A stretch of DNA of 64,000 nt from Streptococcus ruminantium (GCF_003609975.1 NZ_AP018400.1:1562501-1626500), one strand, 5' to 3'. Counted from the stretch's first letter, positions 16,712-26,528 are shown. Made by a program: numbers and translations. Notes: a model not told the origin generated them from the letters alone.

Positions 16712-17276
16712 TTTCTAACTCATTTCTTTCTAAGAATAGCTCTGTTTCTTCTTGAACTAGGTCTAAATCAGACACATCTGGTAGCTCTTCTAAGCTATTC
16801 ATTCCCATGTAATCCAAAAAATACTCCGTCGTGACATATAGATTTGGACGCCCCAAAACTTCCTTTTTACCATTTTCACGAATGAGACCAAAAGTTTGCA
16901 ACTTACTAATCGCTCCACTAGAATTGACCCCTCGAATATCATCTACTTCAACCCGTGTAATAGGCTGTTTATAAGCAATGATGGACAGGGTTTCCAAAAG
17001 AGCTCGTGACATAGTTTGGTTGATAGGAGTTTTGGCATAGGTACGCAAAAGATTAGCATATTCTTTTTTTGTCACTAGCTTGTAACGATTAGAAGACTCT
17101 AAGAGAGACAGACCAGATTGATGATCTGCCATGTATTTCTCACTGAGTTTTTCCAGTTGCTGAACTACCGCTGTCGGCTGCAACTCAAGTATCTCTGCTA
17201 GATTACGCAGGGTCAGTCCCTCTTCTCCCGATACAAAGAGCAAGACTTCTATTTCAGCTAAGCAATTCATTTTCAC
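16698..17276 (-). CDS. scpB: segregation and condensation protein B
   Basis: 192 residues: two winged-helix domains, with [21 protein letters not shown] and [26 protein letters not shown] as family signatures. ScpB forms a dimer that joins ScpA and Smc in the condensin-like complex that organises and segregates the chromosome. It overlaps scpA by 23 bp. The C-terminus is acidic ([17 protein letters not shown]), as is usual. Confidence 0.96.
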   Translation of the reverse strand: MKMNCLAEIEVLLFVSGEEGLTLRNLAEILELQPTAVVQQLEKLSEKYMADHQSGLSLLESSNRYKLVTKKEYANLLRTYAKTPINQTMSRALLETLSIIAYKQPITRVEVDDIRGVNSSGAISKLQTFGLIRENGKKEVLGRPNLYVTTEYFLDYMGMNSLEELPDVSDLDLVQEETELFLERNELENENK

Positions 17277-17973
17277 TCCTTACTAGGTAAATATCTCCAA
17301 AAGCTTCCTTTTGTTCTAAAACAATTTCATGAACTTTAACCAATTCTAAGGTTGCCAAGAAAATAGTAATAACTTCATTGATATTTTGACTGGTTTGAAA
17401 AAGTTGCCGCAATTCCAAGCGTGACTGACTTTGAAAATAACCACGAACAAAGTCCATCATATCCTCAATCTTGTACTCATCACGAGCAATGGTCGTATGT
17501 GACTGACGCAGACTGGCTTGTTTTTCTGCCATAACCTTTGAAAATGCTAAAAAAATATCAATAACTGTCTTATCCTGAGCTAACCTGATATCATCATATA
17601 CCAAGTCCAACTTTGCTTTTGAAAAATAATTGGCCCGTTCATCATGTTGCTCACCCAACTTTTCACTGAGTAGCTTGAACTTTCTGTATTCTTCCAGTTG
17701 GTCTAAAAGATCCATTTCTGGATCATCTTCCAACTCTGTCTGCTCCATCACTTTTGGCAGCAGTCTCCTGCTCTTGATCAGCATTAATTGGCTAGCCATG
17801 AGCATATACTCCCCCGCTATCTCCAAGCGCATAGCTTGTAGAGTGGCAATATAAGCCAAGTATTGCTCAATAACCTCAGTAATCGGAACCTCATAGATAT
17901 CCATTTGGTATTTGGATACCAAGTGTAGTAGGAGGTCCAAAGGTCCTTCAAAGTCTTTTAATTTAATATCCAT
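17254..17973 (-). CDS. scpA: segregation and condensation protein A
   Basis: 239 residues; the kleisin of the Smc-ScpAB complex. The N-terminal [25 protein letters not shown] and [12 protein letters not shown] contact Smc, and the C-terminal winged helix ([21 protein letters not shown]) contacts the Smc head. Its ATG touches the stop of the XerD-like gene (1-bp overlap). Confidence 0.96.
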   Translation of the reverse strand: MDIKLKDFEGPLDLLLHLVSKYQMDIYEVPITEVIEQYLAYIATLQAMRLEIAGEYMLMASQLMLIKSRRLLPKVMEQTELEDDPEMDLLDQLEEYRKFKLLSEKLGEQHDERANYFSKAKLDLVYDDIRLAQDKTVIDIFLAFSKVMAEKQASLRQSHTTIARDEYKIEDMMDFVRGYFQSQSRLELRQLFQTSQNINEVITIFLATLELVKVHEIVLEQKEAFGDIYLVRSENELLS

Positions 17974-18704
17974 TATCTAAATTTTTCCAAACTCATGCTT
18001 GTTTTTAATCCTAATTGCTTGGCAATTTGATCCAAAGACTGACCTTGTTCAAGTTGGGCCAGAATATATTGCTCTCTCAATTTTTGAGCTGTCCAGCTTG
18101 CTTTACCGATTGATTGAACAAATTCTGTCAACCGATTAAAAAACCACTGGCGCGAGTAGGTGTTCCCTTTTTTATCGAATAGGTAATAACCAGACAAGTA
18201 CCCACTCAAATAAGGAATAATTTCTCTCGGCAAACTAAGGACCCTCTTACTACTTCCTTTTTGTACGGTCAAAACCTGAAATTCTAGATTGATATTCTCA
18301 CTAGTCAGCCCTGCTATTTCGCCTGGTGTTAGTCCAAGAAGAGCCATCAAAAGGGCAATGCGTTGACCATCTAGCCAGGAAGTTTCTACAAATAGGAGAG
18401 ATAGATCTTCTTTTTCCGCTCGCTTTCTGACACTAGCTGGCTCAACCACGGTCTGTAATTTATAAAATTGATCAACCTGCCCTGTCTCATAAAGAAAATA
18501 GAGAAATTGGTTGACAGCAGATCGTTTTCTTTTTTGAGCAGCTGGTTTCAAACTCATTAAGGATTGTTGATAAAGTAAAAGTGATTGTTGATGAATATCT
18601 CCTTTTACCGTTGCGACAAATTGTTGCAAGTCATAAGTATAGGATTTCTGACTATTCAAACTCACTTTTTTGTTCTGGATAAATGCTTCAATGGCCTGAT
18701 TCAT
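17973..18704 (-). CDS. XerD-like tyrosine recombinase homologue without the catalytic residues
   Basis: 243 residues. The N-terminal SAM-like core-binding domain ([16 protein letters not shown]) and a degenerate catalytic domain are recognisable. The first catalytic Arg (TGLR in active enzymes) is replaced in [12 protein letters not shown]; HxLR reads QKLR; the nucleophilic Tyr is replaced by Phe or absent (SLEKFR end). It therefore should not cut DNA. Streptococci use XerS for dimer resolution, and this conserved XerD-like protein is encoded next to scpAB, suggesting a structural role in chromosome segregation. It overlaps cbpB by 4 bp. Confidence 0.88.
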   Translation of the reverse strand: MNQAIEAFIQNKKVSLNSQKSYTYDLQQFVATVKGDIHQQSLLLYQQSLMSLKPAAQKRKRSAVNQFLYFLYETGQVDQFYKLQTVVEPASVRKRAEKEDLSLLFVETSWLDGQRIALLMALLGLTPGEIAGLTSENINLEFQVLTVQKGSSKRVLSLPREIIPYLSGYLSGYYLFDKKGNTYSRQWFFNRLTEFVQSIGKASWTAQKLREQYILAQLEQGQSLDQIAKQLGLKTSMSLEKFR

Positions 18705-19159
18705 TTTTTTCCTTCTTTTGATACGAGGGGAAAGTTATGCAAGAGTGCATTGATGGTCTTTAAAATAGATTTTCGAGTGATGATTCCTATGAACTCTCTA
18801 TTTTCACCCAAAACAGGCAAGAACGATTGATCAACCAGCTTACGCATGACCTCAGTTAACTCGTAATCAAGACCAACTGTTTCCTCATCCGTCCTTGCAA
18901 TCAAGGAAATATCCTTATTCAACTCATCATCTGTCAGCTCATTCTCAGCCTGATACTTGATAATCTCTGTCAAGCCGATGGTTCCAAAAAATTGACCTTC
19001 TTCCGTTACTACAGGTACCCGCGAGTAAGTCATGTGACTAAGTAAAAGTTTAGCGTGATCAATGTTATGGGTATCAATAATCACCGCTAACTTATCCGCA
19101 GGTGTCAAAAAGGTTTCTTCTTGTGCTAGTAAAAATTGTTCAAATTCACGTGCAATCAT
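18701..19159 (-). CDS. cbpB: CBS-domain protein, probable cyclic-di-AMP-binding protein CbpB
   Basis: 152 residues from the ATG at 19159 ([11 protein letters not shown]), which overlaps the stop of yfcE as ATGA; a longer frame to 19261 lies inside yfcE and is rejected. Two CBS motifs are present: ADKLAVIIDTHNIDHAKLLLSHMTYSRVPVV in the first and LTEVMRKLVDQSFLPVLGENREFIGIITRKSIL in the second. In Listeria and Bacillus the homologue (CbpB/DarB) binds cyclic-di-AMP and, when free, stimulates the (p)ppGpp synthetase. The same function here is inferred from the family and size. Confidence 0.85.
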   Translation of the reverse strand: MIAREFEQFLLAQEETFLTPADKLAVIIDTHNIDHAKLLLSHMTYSRVPVVTEEGQFFGTIGLTEIIKYQAENELTDDELNKDISLIARTDEETVGLDYELTEVMRKLVDQSFLPVLGENREFIGIITRKSILKTINALLHNFPLVSKEGKK

Positions 19160-19683
19160 CTTGAAATATCCTTTGTCAATGCTGGGTAAAGCGTGTGTTG
19201 TCGATCGTAATAGTCTACATGAAAGTGATCTGCATAAATCGTCACAAGAGCATAAAGACACTCCTTAACCAATCCTCTAGGTTGGCTGATTGAGCCGGGA
19301 TTGAGAAAGAGAGTCTTACCGCGCATTTCTGCATCCGGCACGTGTAAATGCCCGTAGAGACAGATATCTGCATCCACCTCCTGCGCCCAGTAATCCAAGC
19401 GTTGCCAACCATAGTTAATTCCAAAAAGATGACCATGCGTTTGGGCAATGGTAAGATCTCCCAACTTGGTAATCAGTTGGTCTGGATAACCACCCAAATA
19501 ATCACAGTTACCATTCACTACTTGAATACCCTGCCAAAGTGAATCTTGACTGTCTAGCTCTGAATCACCATTATGAAAGATAGCGTCCACCTTACCGAGG
19601 TAATAACTTTTAATCTCTTCTACAATCTTTCTATCTCCGTGAGAATCACTCATGACTAGAATTGTTTTGCCTGCTCCTGCCAT
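19156..19683 (-). CDS. YfcE-type metallophosphoesterase
   Basis: 175 residues with the calcineurin-like phosphoesterase motifs: [10 protein letters not shown] (DxH), AIFHNGDSE (GD), VNGNCDY (GNCD) and AQTHGHLFG...LYGHLHVPD (GH, GHxH). Family members are two-metal phosphodiesterases acting on small substrates in vitro; the natural substrate is unknown. Its start is 28 bp inside rdgB, with GGAGG ahead of the ATG. Confidence 0.92.
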   Translation of the reverse strand: MAGAGKTILVMSDSHGDRKIVEEIKSYYLGKVDAIFHNGDSELDSQDSLWQGIQVVNGNCDYLGGYPDQLITKLGDLTIAQTHGHLFGINYGWQRLDYWAQEVDADICLYGHLHVPDAEMRGKTLFLNPGSISQPRGLVKECLYALVTIYADHFHVDYYDRQHTLYPALTKDISR

Positions 19684-20663
19684 ACTGGAAATGCCTCCAC
19701 TAATTTTTCTAATGCTTGTGCACGATGGGAAATACGATTTTTTTCTTCCAAGGTTAATTCTGCCGAGGTCTTACCCGTGTCACCGACTAAGAAAAGTGGA
19801 TCATAGCCAAAACCATTTTCACCACGCAAGTCCATTCCAATATATCCTTCCCAATCCGCTTCTACAACCAAACTTTCACGATTTGGTGCAGCCACTACAA
19901 GAGTGCAATGAAATTGGGCTGAACGATCCTTGTGTTCAAAGACCATGGCAAGCTCATGCAAGAGTTTGGCATTATTGAGTTCATCAGTCGCTTCTGGACC
20001 AGAAAAACGTGCTGACCACACTCCCGGCAAACCACCTAAGGCATCCACTTTAAGCCCCGAATCATCCGCCAAGACGACCTTTCCTGTCAGAGCTGCTATC
20101 GTCTCAGCTTTCAGTCGAGCATTTTCCTCAAAAGTCATGCCTGTTTCTACCACATCTGGTAGATCAGGATAGTTGTTCAGATTTTCCACCTGATAACCAA
20201 AACTTTCAAAGAATTTACGAAACTCCTTTGTCTTTCCTTCATTTTTAGTCGCAATCAAAATCGTGTCACCAACACCAGCCAATCCCTTATCCTGACCAAA
20301 GAACGCTCTCATATTAGCACCAGTCTTAGGGAGATGGACCAAGAGCAGCCTATCTCCTTCCGTTACAAGAACAGCTCCCTGGTGCTGGACCACCTTAAAC
20401 TGACGGTGATTCAATTCATTTAGCACATCAATTGCAAACTGAATGAGTTTAAAGGCAGACTGAAGTTTAATAACTTCTATCTGTACACACCGATAATCAT
20501 CTTCTTCATAATTGGCTGGAACGAGTTGTTCTAGAAGATGCCCCAGTTGATTGATTTCTTGCTCTCTACCTGTGTTACCAAAACTGGCAAATAAATTAGC
20601 AAAATAAGCCTTACCAATAAACCAATTGTGCTCATCTCTATATTCATAAATTTTTTCTGTCAT
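19656..20663 (-). CDS. rdgB: XTP/dITP diphosphatase with streptococcal N-terminal extension
   Basis: 335 residues. The C-terminal 195 or so residues form a full Ham1/RdgB enzyme: [68 protein letters not shown] and ISHRAQAL. It hydrolyses non-canonical purine triphosphates (XTP, dITP) to monophosphates and protects DNA. The first 130 residues are an extension found in streptococcal homologues and lack a recognised domain. It overlaps murI by 4 bp. Confidence 0.95.
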   Translation of the reverse strand: MTEKIYEYRDEHNWFIGKAYFANLFASFGNTGREQEINQLGHLLEQLVPANYEEDDYRCVQIEVIKLQSAFKLIQFAIDVLNELNHRQFKVVQHQGAVLVTEGDRLLLVHLPKTGANMRAFFGQDKGLAGVGDTILIATKNEGKTKEFRKFFESFGYQVENLNNYPDLPDVVETGMTFEENARLKAETIAALTGKVVLADDSGLKVDALGGLPGVWSARFSGPEATDELNNAKLLHELAMVFEHKDRSAQFHCTLVVAAPNRESLVVEADWEGYIGMDLRGENGFGYDPLFLVGDTGKTSAELTLEEKNRISHRAQALEKLVEAFPVWQEQAKQF

Positions 20664-21454
20664 AGTTCTACATGCTCCACATGAATATCAATTCCCATCC
20701 AGCTTTCGGCAATTTCCTTAAAAGCTGCTGGACTAGCTGTTGTATAAAAGGTATGCTGGATATTAGACTCTGTCCGACTGCGATTGAGCTGAAAATAATT
20801 GAGTAAGACGGAAATATCCCTCGCACATTCAGCTCCACTATCAATCAATTGAACATCCTTGCCCATGGCATTCTGTATAATGGGACGAAGCAGGGGGTAA
20901 TGAGTGCAACCCAAAACCAGAGTATCCACCTTCCCAACCAAGGGACGGAGTGTTTCATAAACGACCTTTTTAGCTAAACTAGATTGGTGGCTATTAGACT
21001 CCACCAAGGGAGCAAATTTAGGACAGGCTAAACTTTCTACCTGCGTTTCCGGTGAGAGGACCTGAATTTTCTCACGATAAATATCCGATTGAATCGTCAT
21101 GACCGTTCCAAGCACACCAACTTTTCCAGTCTTAGTAGCTTTGATGGCTGCTGAAGCACCGGGGAGAATGACCCCTAAAACAGGAATATCAAGTTTTTCC
21201 TTGATTTCTTCCCAAGCTACTGCTGTTGCAGTATTACAAGCAAAGACAATCATTTTCACATTCTTCGTCAAAAGAAAGTGAACCAATTGCCAAGTGTATT
21301 CTCTTATTTGTTCTGCCGGCCGTGGACCATAGGGGGCTCTAGCCGAATCACCGATATAAACAATTTCTTCATAGGGAAGCTGGCGCATCAGCTCACGCGC
21401 AACAGTTAGCCCCCCCACACCCGAATCCAAAAAACCAATTGGTCGATTATCCAT
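20660..21454 (-). CDS. murI: glutamate racemase
   Basis: 264 residues starting [18 protein letters not shown], the length and start of streptococcal MurI/RacE; an in-frame TTG at 21502 would add 16 residues not seen in the family. Catalytic cysteines are in VFACNTATA and LGCTHYPLL, with Asp in FLDSGVGG and the [11 protein letters not shown] loop. It makes D-glutamate for peptidoglycan. It is the first of nine overlapping genes down to yidD. Confidence 0.95.
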   Translation of the reverse strand: MDNRPIGFLDSGVGGLTVARELMRQLPYEEIVYIGDSARAPYGPRPAEQIREYTWQLVHFLLTKNVKMIVFACNTATAVAWEEIKEKLDIPVLGVILPGASAAIKATKTGKVGVLGTVMTIQSDIYREKIQVLSPETQVESLACPKFAPLVESNSHQSSLAKKVVYETLRPLVGKVDTLVLGCTHYPLLRPIIQNAMGKDVQLIDSGAECARDISVLLNYFQLNRSRTESNIQHTFYTTASPAAFKEIAESWMGIDIHVEHVEL

Positions 21455-21500
21455 AGTGCTGAGAATAGTCAAAAACTGACTAGCCTTTCTTTTCGTACTC

Positions 21501-21532
21501 AAAAAAGGACATGGGAATGAATATCCCAGTCC
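21501..21532 (-). terminator. terminator after yneF
   Basis: GGAC-TGGGA pairs with TCCCA-GTCC, followed on the minus strand by T6 (21501-21506). It separates yneF from the murI operon. Confidence 0.75.
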
Positions 21533-21710
21533 CAGTTTGTTTATGCTCTTTGAAAATCAAACTCACATACTGCTAAGAGATTCGATGAACATTTGCTCAA
21601 GTGGGAAGAGCGCAACTTACTGTCTTAACACTATGCAAACCATGTTCGTACTACTTTCTACCTTCAACAGCCCCTCGAACTATCGAAGGCAGCTTGATTT
21701 TCATTGAAGA

Positions 21711-21947
21711 TTATTTTTTCTTTGTTGCTACTTTTTGCTGACCTTTAATTTGGCGGAGAACCTGCTGTACCTTAGCTTCACTTGGCTTTTGACCCATTTG
21801 GGTCATCATCAAACGCAAGGCATTTTCATCCAAGATCGGCTTATCAGCAATGTAGTTCTCAACTTGTTTGCGTGATAGGTAAATCCCAAGGGCCACACCA
21901 CCCGCAAATGCTAACACAATAAGTAAAATAGCTAAACCTAAATTCAT
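21711..21947 (-). CDS. yneF: YneF family protein (UPF0154)
   Basis: 78 residues: one N-terminal membrane segment (LGLAILLIVLAFAGGVALGIYLS) and RKQVENYIADKPILDENALRLMM with QMGQKPSEAKVQQVLRQI, the complete UPF0154 signature. It is a small inner-membrane protein of unknown function, and stands alone between terminators. Confidence 0.93.
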   Translation of the reverse strand: MNLGLAILLIVLAFAGGVALGIYLSRKQVENYIADKPILDENALRLMMTQMGQKPSEAKVQQVLRQIKGQQKVATKKK

Positions 21948-22049
21948 CTGTCAATCTCCTGACTCTTCTAAATAGTGTTCAGTTGGTATTGCTCGAGAGC
22001 AATCTTTCACTATATCCATTATAACAAAATCCCCATTCTTTTCCAACAC

Positions 22050-23297
22050 TTACCTGTCAAAATCAAAACCATAAATTGTCGCAAAGTAATCCTCCGGAGT
22101 TTCAGCGCGACGAATCATACGGGCTGTTCCATCCTCCTGCAAAAGAATCTCTGCTGAACGCAGGCGACCATTGTAATTATACCCCATAGAGAAGCCATGA
22201 GCACCACTATCGTGAATAACCAAGGTATCTCCTACTTCTGCTCTTGGCATTTTACGATTGACTGCAAATTTATCATTGTTTTCGCAGAGAGAGCCAGTTA
22301 CATCTACAAGTTCTAGCGGCGCCTCTGGATGCGTAATGTTGGTAATATGATGATAAGCCCCATAAAAAGCCGGACGCATGAGATTGGCTGCAGAGGCATC
22401 AACACCTACATAGGTTCTGTAAGTTTTCTTACGATGAAGAACTTTAGTAATTAGATGTCCATGTGGTGCCAGCATGAAACGTCCCAACTCCGTAAAGATT
22501 TTTACATGTCCCATACCGACTGGAGCTAGAATTTCTTCATAAGCTTTGCGAACACCATCACCGATAGTCGCAATATCATTTGGTTCCTGATCTGGATGAT
22601 AGTTGACACCGATTCCACCCGACAGATTGATAAAATCCAGAGTCACACCTGTTTCCTCACGAATTTCCAGTGCTAACTCAAAGAGCTGACGTGCCAAGAC
22701 TGGGTAATAGTCATTGGTTACTGTGTTGGATGCTAGAAAGGCATGGACACCAAATTCCTTGACGCCCATATTCTTTAAGTCTCTGTACCCTTCCATCAGT
22801 TGGTCTTTGGTCATACCAAATTTTGACTCCTCTGGATGATCCATAATATCTGTACCAAGAGAGAAAACACCTCCGGGATTGTAACGGAGACAGACTGTTT
22901 CAGGAATACCTGTCACATTTTTTAAAAAATCAATGTGTTCGTAAGCATCTAGGTTGATGATAGCACCAACTTTTCTAGCATAGACAAACTCTTGCGCTTG
23001 CGTATCATTTGAGGTAAACATAATATCTGTAAAGCCCAGTTTTTCACTCAAGAGGACTTCTACATCCGTAGCACAATCAACGCCACATCCTTCTTCCTGA
23101 AGAATTTTCAAAATAGCAGGAGTCGGAGTCGCCTTGACGGCAAAATACTCCTTAAAGCCCTTGTTCCAGGAAAAAGCTTCATGTAAAGCGCGTGCCTTTT
23201 CACGAATCCCCTTCTCGTCATAGAGATGAAACGGGGTCGGAAATTGATTGGTAATAGTTTCCAGCGCCTCTCTGCTAATAAATGGTATCTTGGCCAT
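22050..23297 (-). CDS. lysA: diaminopimelate decarboxylase
   Basis: 415 residues of the fold-III PLP decarboxylase family: FHLYDEKGIREKARAL, YFAVKATPTPAIL (PLP lysine), GGIGVNYHPDQ, ELGRFMLAPHGHLITKVL and the active-site CENNDKF near the C-terminus. It converts meso-diaminopimelate to lysine, the last biosynthetic step; lysine also crosslinks streptococcal peptidoglycan. An extended -10 (TGATATAAT, hexamer 23327-23332) precedes it. It appears monocistronic. Confidence 0.94.
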   Translation of the reverse strand: MAKIPFISREALETITNQFPTPFHLYDEKGIREKARALHEAFSWNKGFKEYFAVKATPTPAILKILQEEGCGVDCATDVEVLLSEKLGFTDIMFTSNDTQAQEFVYARKVGAIINLDAYEHIDFLKNVTGIPETVCLRYNPGGVFSLGTDIMDHPEESKFGMTKDQLMEGYRDLKNMGVKEFGVHAFLASNTVTNDYYPVLARQLFELALEIREETGVTLDFINLSGGIGVNYHPDQEPNDIATIGDGVRKAYEEILAPVGMGHVKIFTELGRFMLAPHGHLITKVLHRKKTYRTYVGVDASAANLMRPAFYGAYHHITNITHPEAPLELVDVTGSLCENNDKFAVNRKMPRAEVGDTLVIHDSGAHGFSMGYNYNGRLRSAEILLQEDGTARMIRRAETPEDYFATIYGFDFDR

Positions 23298-23377
23298 CCT
23301 TTTTACCTCATCAACATATTTTTCCTATTATATCATAAATAAGCTAGGAATAGTATCCTGATAACTCCATCAAACAC

Positions 23378-23405
23378 TTGCAAAAAAAATTACGAGCGCT
23401 ATAAT
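23378..23405 (+). promoter_or_regulatory. promoter of pepC
   Basis: TTGCAA (23378-23383) and TATAAT (23400-23405), 16-bp spacer; AAAAAGGAGG follows before the ATG at 23436. Confidence 0.7.
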
Positions 23406-23435
23406 ATGAATAATATTAACAAAAAGGAGGTCGCT

Positions 23436-24767
23436 ATGTCGACATTAAATCGTGAATTTACAAAGCGTTTATACGCTGATTATCTGGCAAACTCAACTTT
23501 TCAAGCAACTGAAAATGCAGTGAGCCACAACGGCTTATTGAAGTCCTTGGAAACACGTCAAAGTACTATTGATAATGACTATGTATTCTCAATTGATCTT
23601 ACTAACGACGCTGTATCAAACCAAAAGGCTTCTGGGCGCTGTTGGATGTTTGCTGCACTCAACACTTTCCGCCACAAGCTCATTTCAGATTTCAAACTGG
23701 AGAACTTTGAATTATCGCAGGCTCACACGTTTTTCTGGGATAAATATGAAAAGTCCAACTGGTTCCTAGAACAGATTATCGCTACTGCCGATCAAGAAAT
23801 CGGTAGTCGTAAGGTAAAATTCCTCCTCGACACCCCTCAGCAAGATGGAGGTCAGTGGGATATGGTTGTTGCACTTTTTGAAAAATATGGCGTTGTCCCA
23901 AAATCTGTTTATCCCGAATCCATCTCATCAAGTGCCAGTCGTGAACTCAATCAATATTTAAATAAATTGCTCCGTCAAGATGCACAAATTCTACGTAATC
24001 TACTTGCAGGCGGTGCTTCTTCTCAAGAAGTTCAAACTAAAAAAGAAAACCTCTTACAAGAAATTTTTAACTTCTTGGCTGTCAATCTCGGACTCCCACC
24101 ACAAACATTTGATTTTGCTTACAGGGATAAGGAGAACGTCTACCATCGTGACACCAACATGACGCCTCAGGAATTTTACAATAAGTATGTTGGTTTGAAA
24201 TTATCTGACTACGTATCTATTATCAATGCCCCAACTTCCGACAAACCTTACAATCAATCTTATACCGTCGAGCTGTTGGGAAATGTTGTCGGGGCACCAG
24301 CAGTCCGTTATCTCAACCTTGATATGAACCGTTTCAAGGAACTAGCTATTGCTCAGCTTAAAGCAGGAGAATCTGTATGGTTTGGATCAGATGTCGGTCA
24401 AAGTAGCAATCGCCAAACAGGTATCATGGCTACTAATACCTATGACTTCTCTTCCAGCCTGGGTATTCACTTCCATCAAGATAAGGCAGGCAGACTGGAC
24501 TACTCTGAAAGCTTGATGACACACGCTATGGTTCTGACTGGTGTTGACTTGGATGCAGATGGCAATCCACTAAAATGGAAGGTAGAAAATTCCTGGGGTG
24601 ACAAGGTTGGTGATAAAGGATATTTCGTCGCCTCAGATAGCTGGATGGACGAGTACACCTATCAAATCGTTGTTCGTAAAGAATTCCTCACTCCGGAAGA
24701 ATTGACTGCCTATCAGGCACAACCTCAAGTCTTAGCACCTTGGGATCCTATGGGGGCTCTGGCTTAA
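23436..24767 (+). CDS. pepC: aminopeptidase C (bleomycin hydrolase family)
   Basis: 443 residues from an ATG directly after AAAAAGGAGGTCGCT; the in-frame ATG at 23406 lies at the promoter end. The papain-like catalytic triad is visible: Cys in KASGRCWMFAALN, His in LMTHAMVLTG and Asn in KVENSWG. It is a cytoplasmic hexameric cysteine aminopeptidase with broad specificity that releases N-terminal residues from peptides. A strong bidirectional terminator follows. Confidence 0.96.
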   Translation: MSTLNREFTKRLYADYLANSTFQATENAVSHNGLLKSLETRQSTIDNDYVFSIDLTNDAVSNQKASGRCWMFAALNTFRHKLISDFKLENFELSQAHTFFWDKYEKSNWFLEQIIATADQEIGSRKVKFLLDTPQQDGGQWDMVVALFEKYGVVPKSVYPESISSSASRELNQYLNKLLRQDAQILRNLLAGGASSQEVQTKKENLLQEIFNFLAVNLGLPPQTFDFAYRDKENVYHRDTNMTPQEFYNKYVGLKLSDYVSIINAPTSDKPYNQSYTVELLGNVVGAPAVRYLNLDMNRFKELAIAQLKAGESVWFGSDVGQSSNRQTGIMATNTYDFSSSLGIHFHQDKAGRLDYSESLMTHAMVLTGVDLDADGNPLKWKVENSWGDKVGDKGYFVASDSWMDEYTYQIVVRKEFLTPEELTAYQAQPQVLAPWDPMGALA

Positions 24768-24780
24768 AAACTAGATATAG

Positions 24781-24805
24781 AAAAAAGAGGCGTTGCCTCT
24801 TTTTT
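24781..24805. terminator. bidirectional terminator between pepC and the Bax-inhibitor gene
   Basis: AAAAAAGAGGC-gtt-GCCTCTTTTTT is a perfect 11-bp arm hairpin with a T-run on either strand. The genes converge here. Confidence 0.9.
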
Positions 24806-24819
24806 CTAGCTATTATTTA

Positions 24820-25521
24820 CTAATCTCTACTCAAGCCACCAAAAATACGAAGAAGATTGAGGAAGAGGTTGATGAAATCAAGATAGAGCTGGAGAGCCAT
24901 AGATACAACCCATCCTTGCTCAACATGACCACCTGTCTGATCGAAAACCTGACGAATTCGTTGGTTATCATAGGCAATCAAACCTGAAAAAACAAGAACA
25001 GAAATGATGGACATAAAGAAACTCAAACCTGAACTACGGAAGAAGATATTAAGTACACTCGCAATAATAATACCCCAAAGAGCTGCACGTAGCGCCTGAG
25101 CCATACCAGAAAGATTTTTCCTAGTTGTCATACCAATCACAGCCATAATAGCGAACATAAGAGCTGCTGAGATAAAGGCCAACACAACTGTTTCACTCGT
25201 ATAAAACATCAGTACCATACTGATTGTCAAACCATTAGTCACCGAATAGGCTAAAAACATAGGGAAAGCCATAGGACTATTTTTAGCAGCCATCGTTGAA
25301 GCTGAGACAACCAAGGCAAGTTGTCCAATCATGATAAGCATCAACATAATTGAACCACTACGCAATAATGCAAAGAGAAAACTTTGAAAAACGGTTACAG
25401 TCAAAAAAGAAACAAGGGCCGATAAACCGATTCCCATAGCAACTACGCCATAGATTTTCCCAAAGAAACGGTTTAGCGCAGTGTTATCCACCTGATTGAT
25501 AATAAATGAATCATTATTCAT
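24820..25521 (-). CDS. Bax inhibitor-1/TMBIM family membrane protein (YetJ-like)
   Basis: 233 residues from an ATG at 25521 with AAAGGAGAATG upstream; the longer frame to 25611 runs through a structured leader. There are seven hydrophobic segments, with FFGKIYGVVAMGIGLSALVSF, and the C-terminal YDNQRIRQVF...LQLYLDFINLFLNLLRIFGG carrying the conserved Asp pair region. In bacteria YetJ is a pH-sensitive calcium leak channel. The same activity is inferred. The unusual leader suggests control by RNA structure. Confidence 0.88.
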   Translation of the reverse strand: MNNDSFIINQVDNTALNRFFGKIYGVVAMGIGLSALVSFLTVTVFQSFLFALLRSGSIMLMLIMIGQLALVVSASTMAAKNSPMAFPMFLAYSVTNGLTISMVLMFYTSETVVLAFISAALMFAIMAVIGMTTRKNLSGMAQALRAALWGIIIASVLNIFFRSSGLSFFMSIISVLVFSGLIAYDNQRIRQVFDQTGGHVEQGWVVSMALQLYLDFINLFLNLLRIFGGLSRD

Positions 25522-25551
25522 AACATTCTCCTTTAAACTATATTTATAGAA

Positions 25552-25652
25552 GATGAAAGACCTCGTAGCCCTTCCATCGGTGCAGTGGTAACGAGAGTCA
25601 AATCCAGCCATCCGATACGGAGGGCCTTATTCTCTACTCCCTAACCTCATTG
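25552..25652 (-). promoter_or_regulatory. structured leader of the Bax-inhibitor gene, possibly yybP-ykoY-like
   Basis: On the minus strand the leader has AGGGAGTAG, then a stem GGCCCT/AGGGCT enclosing ATCGG/CCGAT, and GGGCTACGAGG with TCTTTCA after it. The GGAGTAG and GGGCnACGAG parts recall the manganese-sensing yybP-ykoY aptamer, but I cannot align it in full. No terminator hairpin separates it from the gene. Assignment to a known class is uncertain; that it is a folded RNA is more secure. Confidence 0.45.
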
Positions 25653-25683
25653 AGTTATTATACCACATTCTAGCCCAATTCAC

Positions 25684-26424
25684 TTAAACAAAACTAAACA
25701 TCAAGATTCCTGCCGCAATGGCCACATTTAAGCTCTCTGCCTGCCCCGGCATAGCAATATGAACCAACTGATCGGCTTCTTGAACTACAAAATCAGAAAC
25801 TCCCTGACCTTCATTGCCCATCACAAGCGCAAAACTGGATGTAGGTGTTAGCTTTTTGTAGTCAAGAGACTGACTTGACAGAGTAGTTGCTAGTACTTGT
25901 ACCTGATTGGTCTTAAGATTGGAAACGATCGCTGCCATCGGCAAGCGGTAGACCGGCAAATGAAAGTGACTTCCCTGCATGGAGCGCAACACCTTCATAT
26001 TGTAAATATCTGCCGATTTATCTGTCAAAAATACTCCATCAAATCCAGCCGCATCAGCAGTCCGAATCATGGTCCCAACATTACCCGGATCCTGAACATC
26101 TTCCAAAATCAGGAATTTCCCAATTAACTGATCAGGTAATTCCTGACTAGGTAAAGCTAACTGGGCTAAAACGCCTTGGGGTGACTTAGAATCCGCCAAA
26201 TCCTGCATTATTTCAGGACTAACAAAAGTCACATTGGACAAATCTTCAACCCGATCAGCATATTCTTCCAAGACCAAAATATGCTCAATCTTGGCTCCTG
26301 CTGCTAGAGCTTCTTCCAACAAATGCCACCCTTCAATCAAATAGGAGGTGGTACGGTATTTTTTCTGTTGTAATTTCCTGACCTGCTTGACCAAATTGTT
26401 GGTCTTTGAGCGAATAATTTCCAT
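25684..26424 (-). CDS. TrmH/SpoU-family RNA 2'-O-methyltransferase
   Basis: 246 residues. An N-terminal substrate-binding domain (NNLVKQVRKLQQKKYRTTSYLIEGWHLLEEAL) is followed by the SPOUT knot with LILEDVQDPGNVGTMIRTADAAGFDGVFL, ALVMGNEGQGVS and HIAMPGQAESLNVAIAAGILMF. It is the YsgA/RlmB-like group that methylates 23S rRNA ribose. The exact nucleotide cannot be deduced. It shares no promoter with its neighbours that I can see and is divergent from acyP. Confidence 0.9.
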   Translation of the reverse strand: MEIIRSKTNNLVKQVRKLQQKKYRTTSYLIEGWHLLEEALAAGAKIEHILVLEEYADRVEDLSNVTFVSPEIMQDLADSKSPQGVLAQLALPSQELPDQLIGKFLILEDVQDPGNVGTMIRTADAAGFDGVFLTDKSADIYNMKVLRSMQGSHFHLPVYRLPMAAIVSNLKTNQVQVLATTLSSQSLDYKKLTPTSSFALVMGNEGQGVSDFVVQEADQLVHIAMPGQAESLNVAIAAGILMFSFV

Positions 26425-26528
26425 AACTGCCCCTTTTTCTTTTACTCTTCAGGAAAAATTCAAGCACTACTATAACTAAGTAAATGATCTTGACGCAGTG
26501 GACACGCCATAATCTACCAGAAGGTATC

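Noticed and set aside
19160..19261. 34-residue N-terminal extension of CbpB
   Set aside because: It lies inside yfcE; the ATGA overlap at 19156-19159 marks the real start.
25522..25611. 30-residue N-terminal extension of the Bax-inhibitor protein
   Set aside because: It reads through the folded leader; AAAGGAGAATG marks the ATG at 25521.
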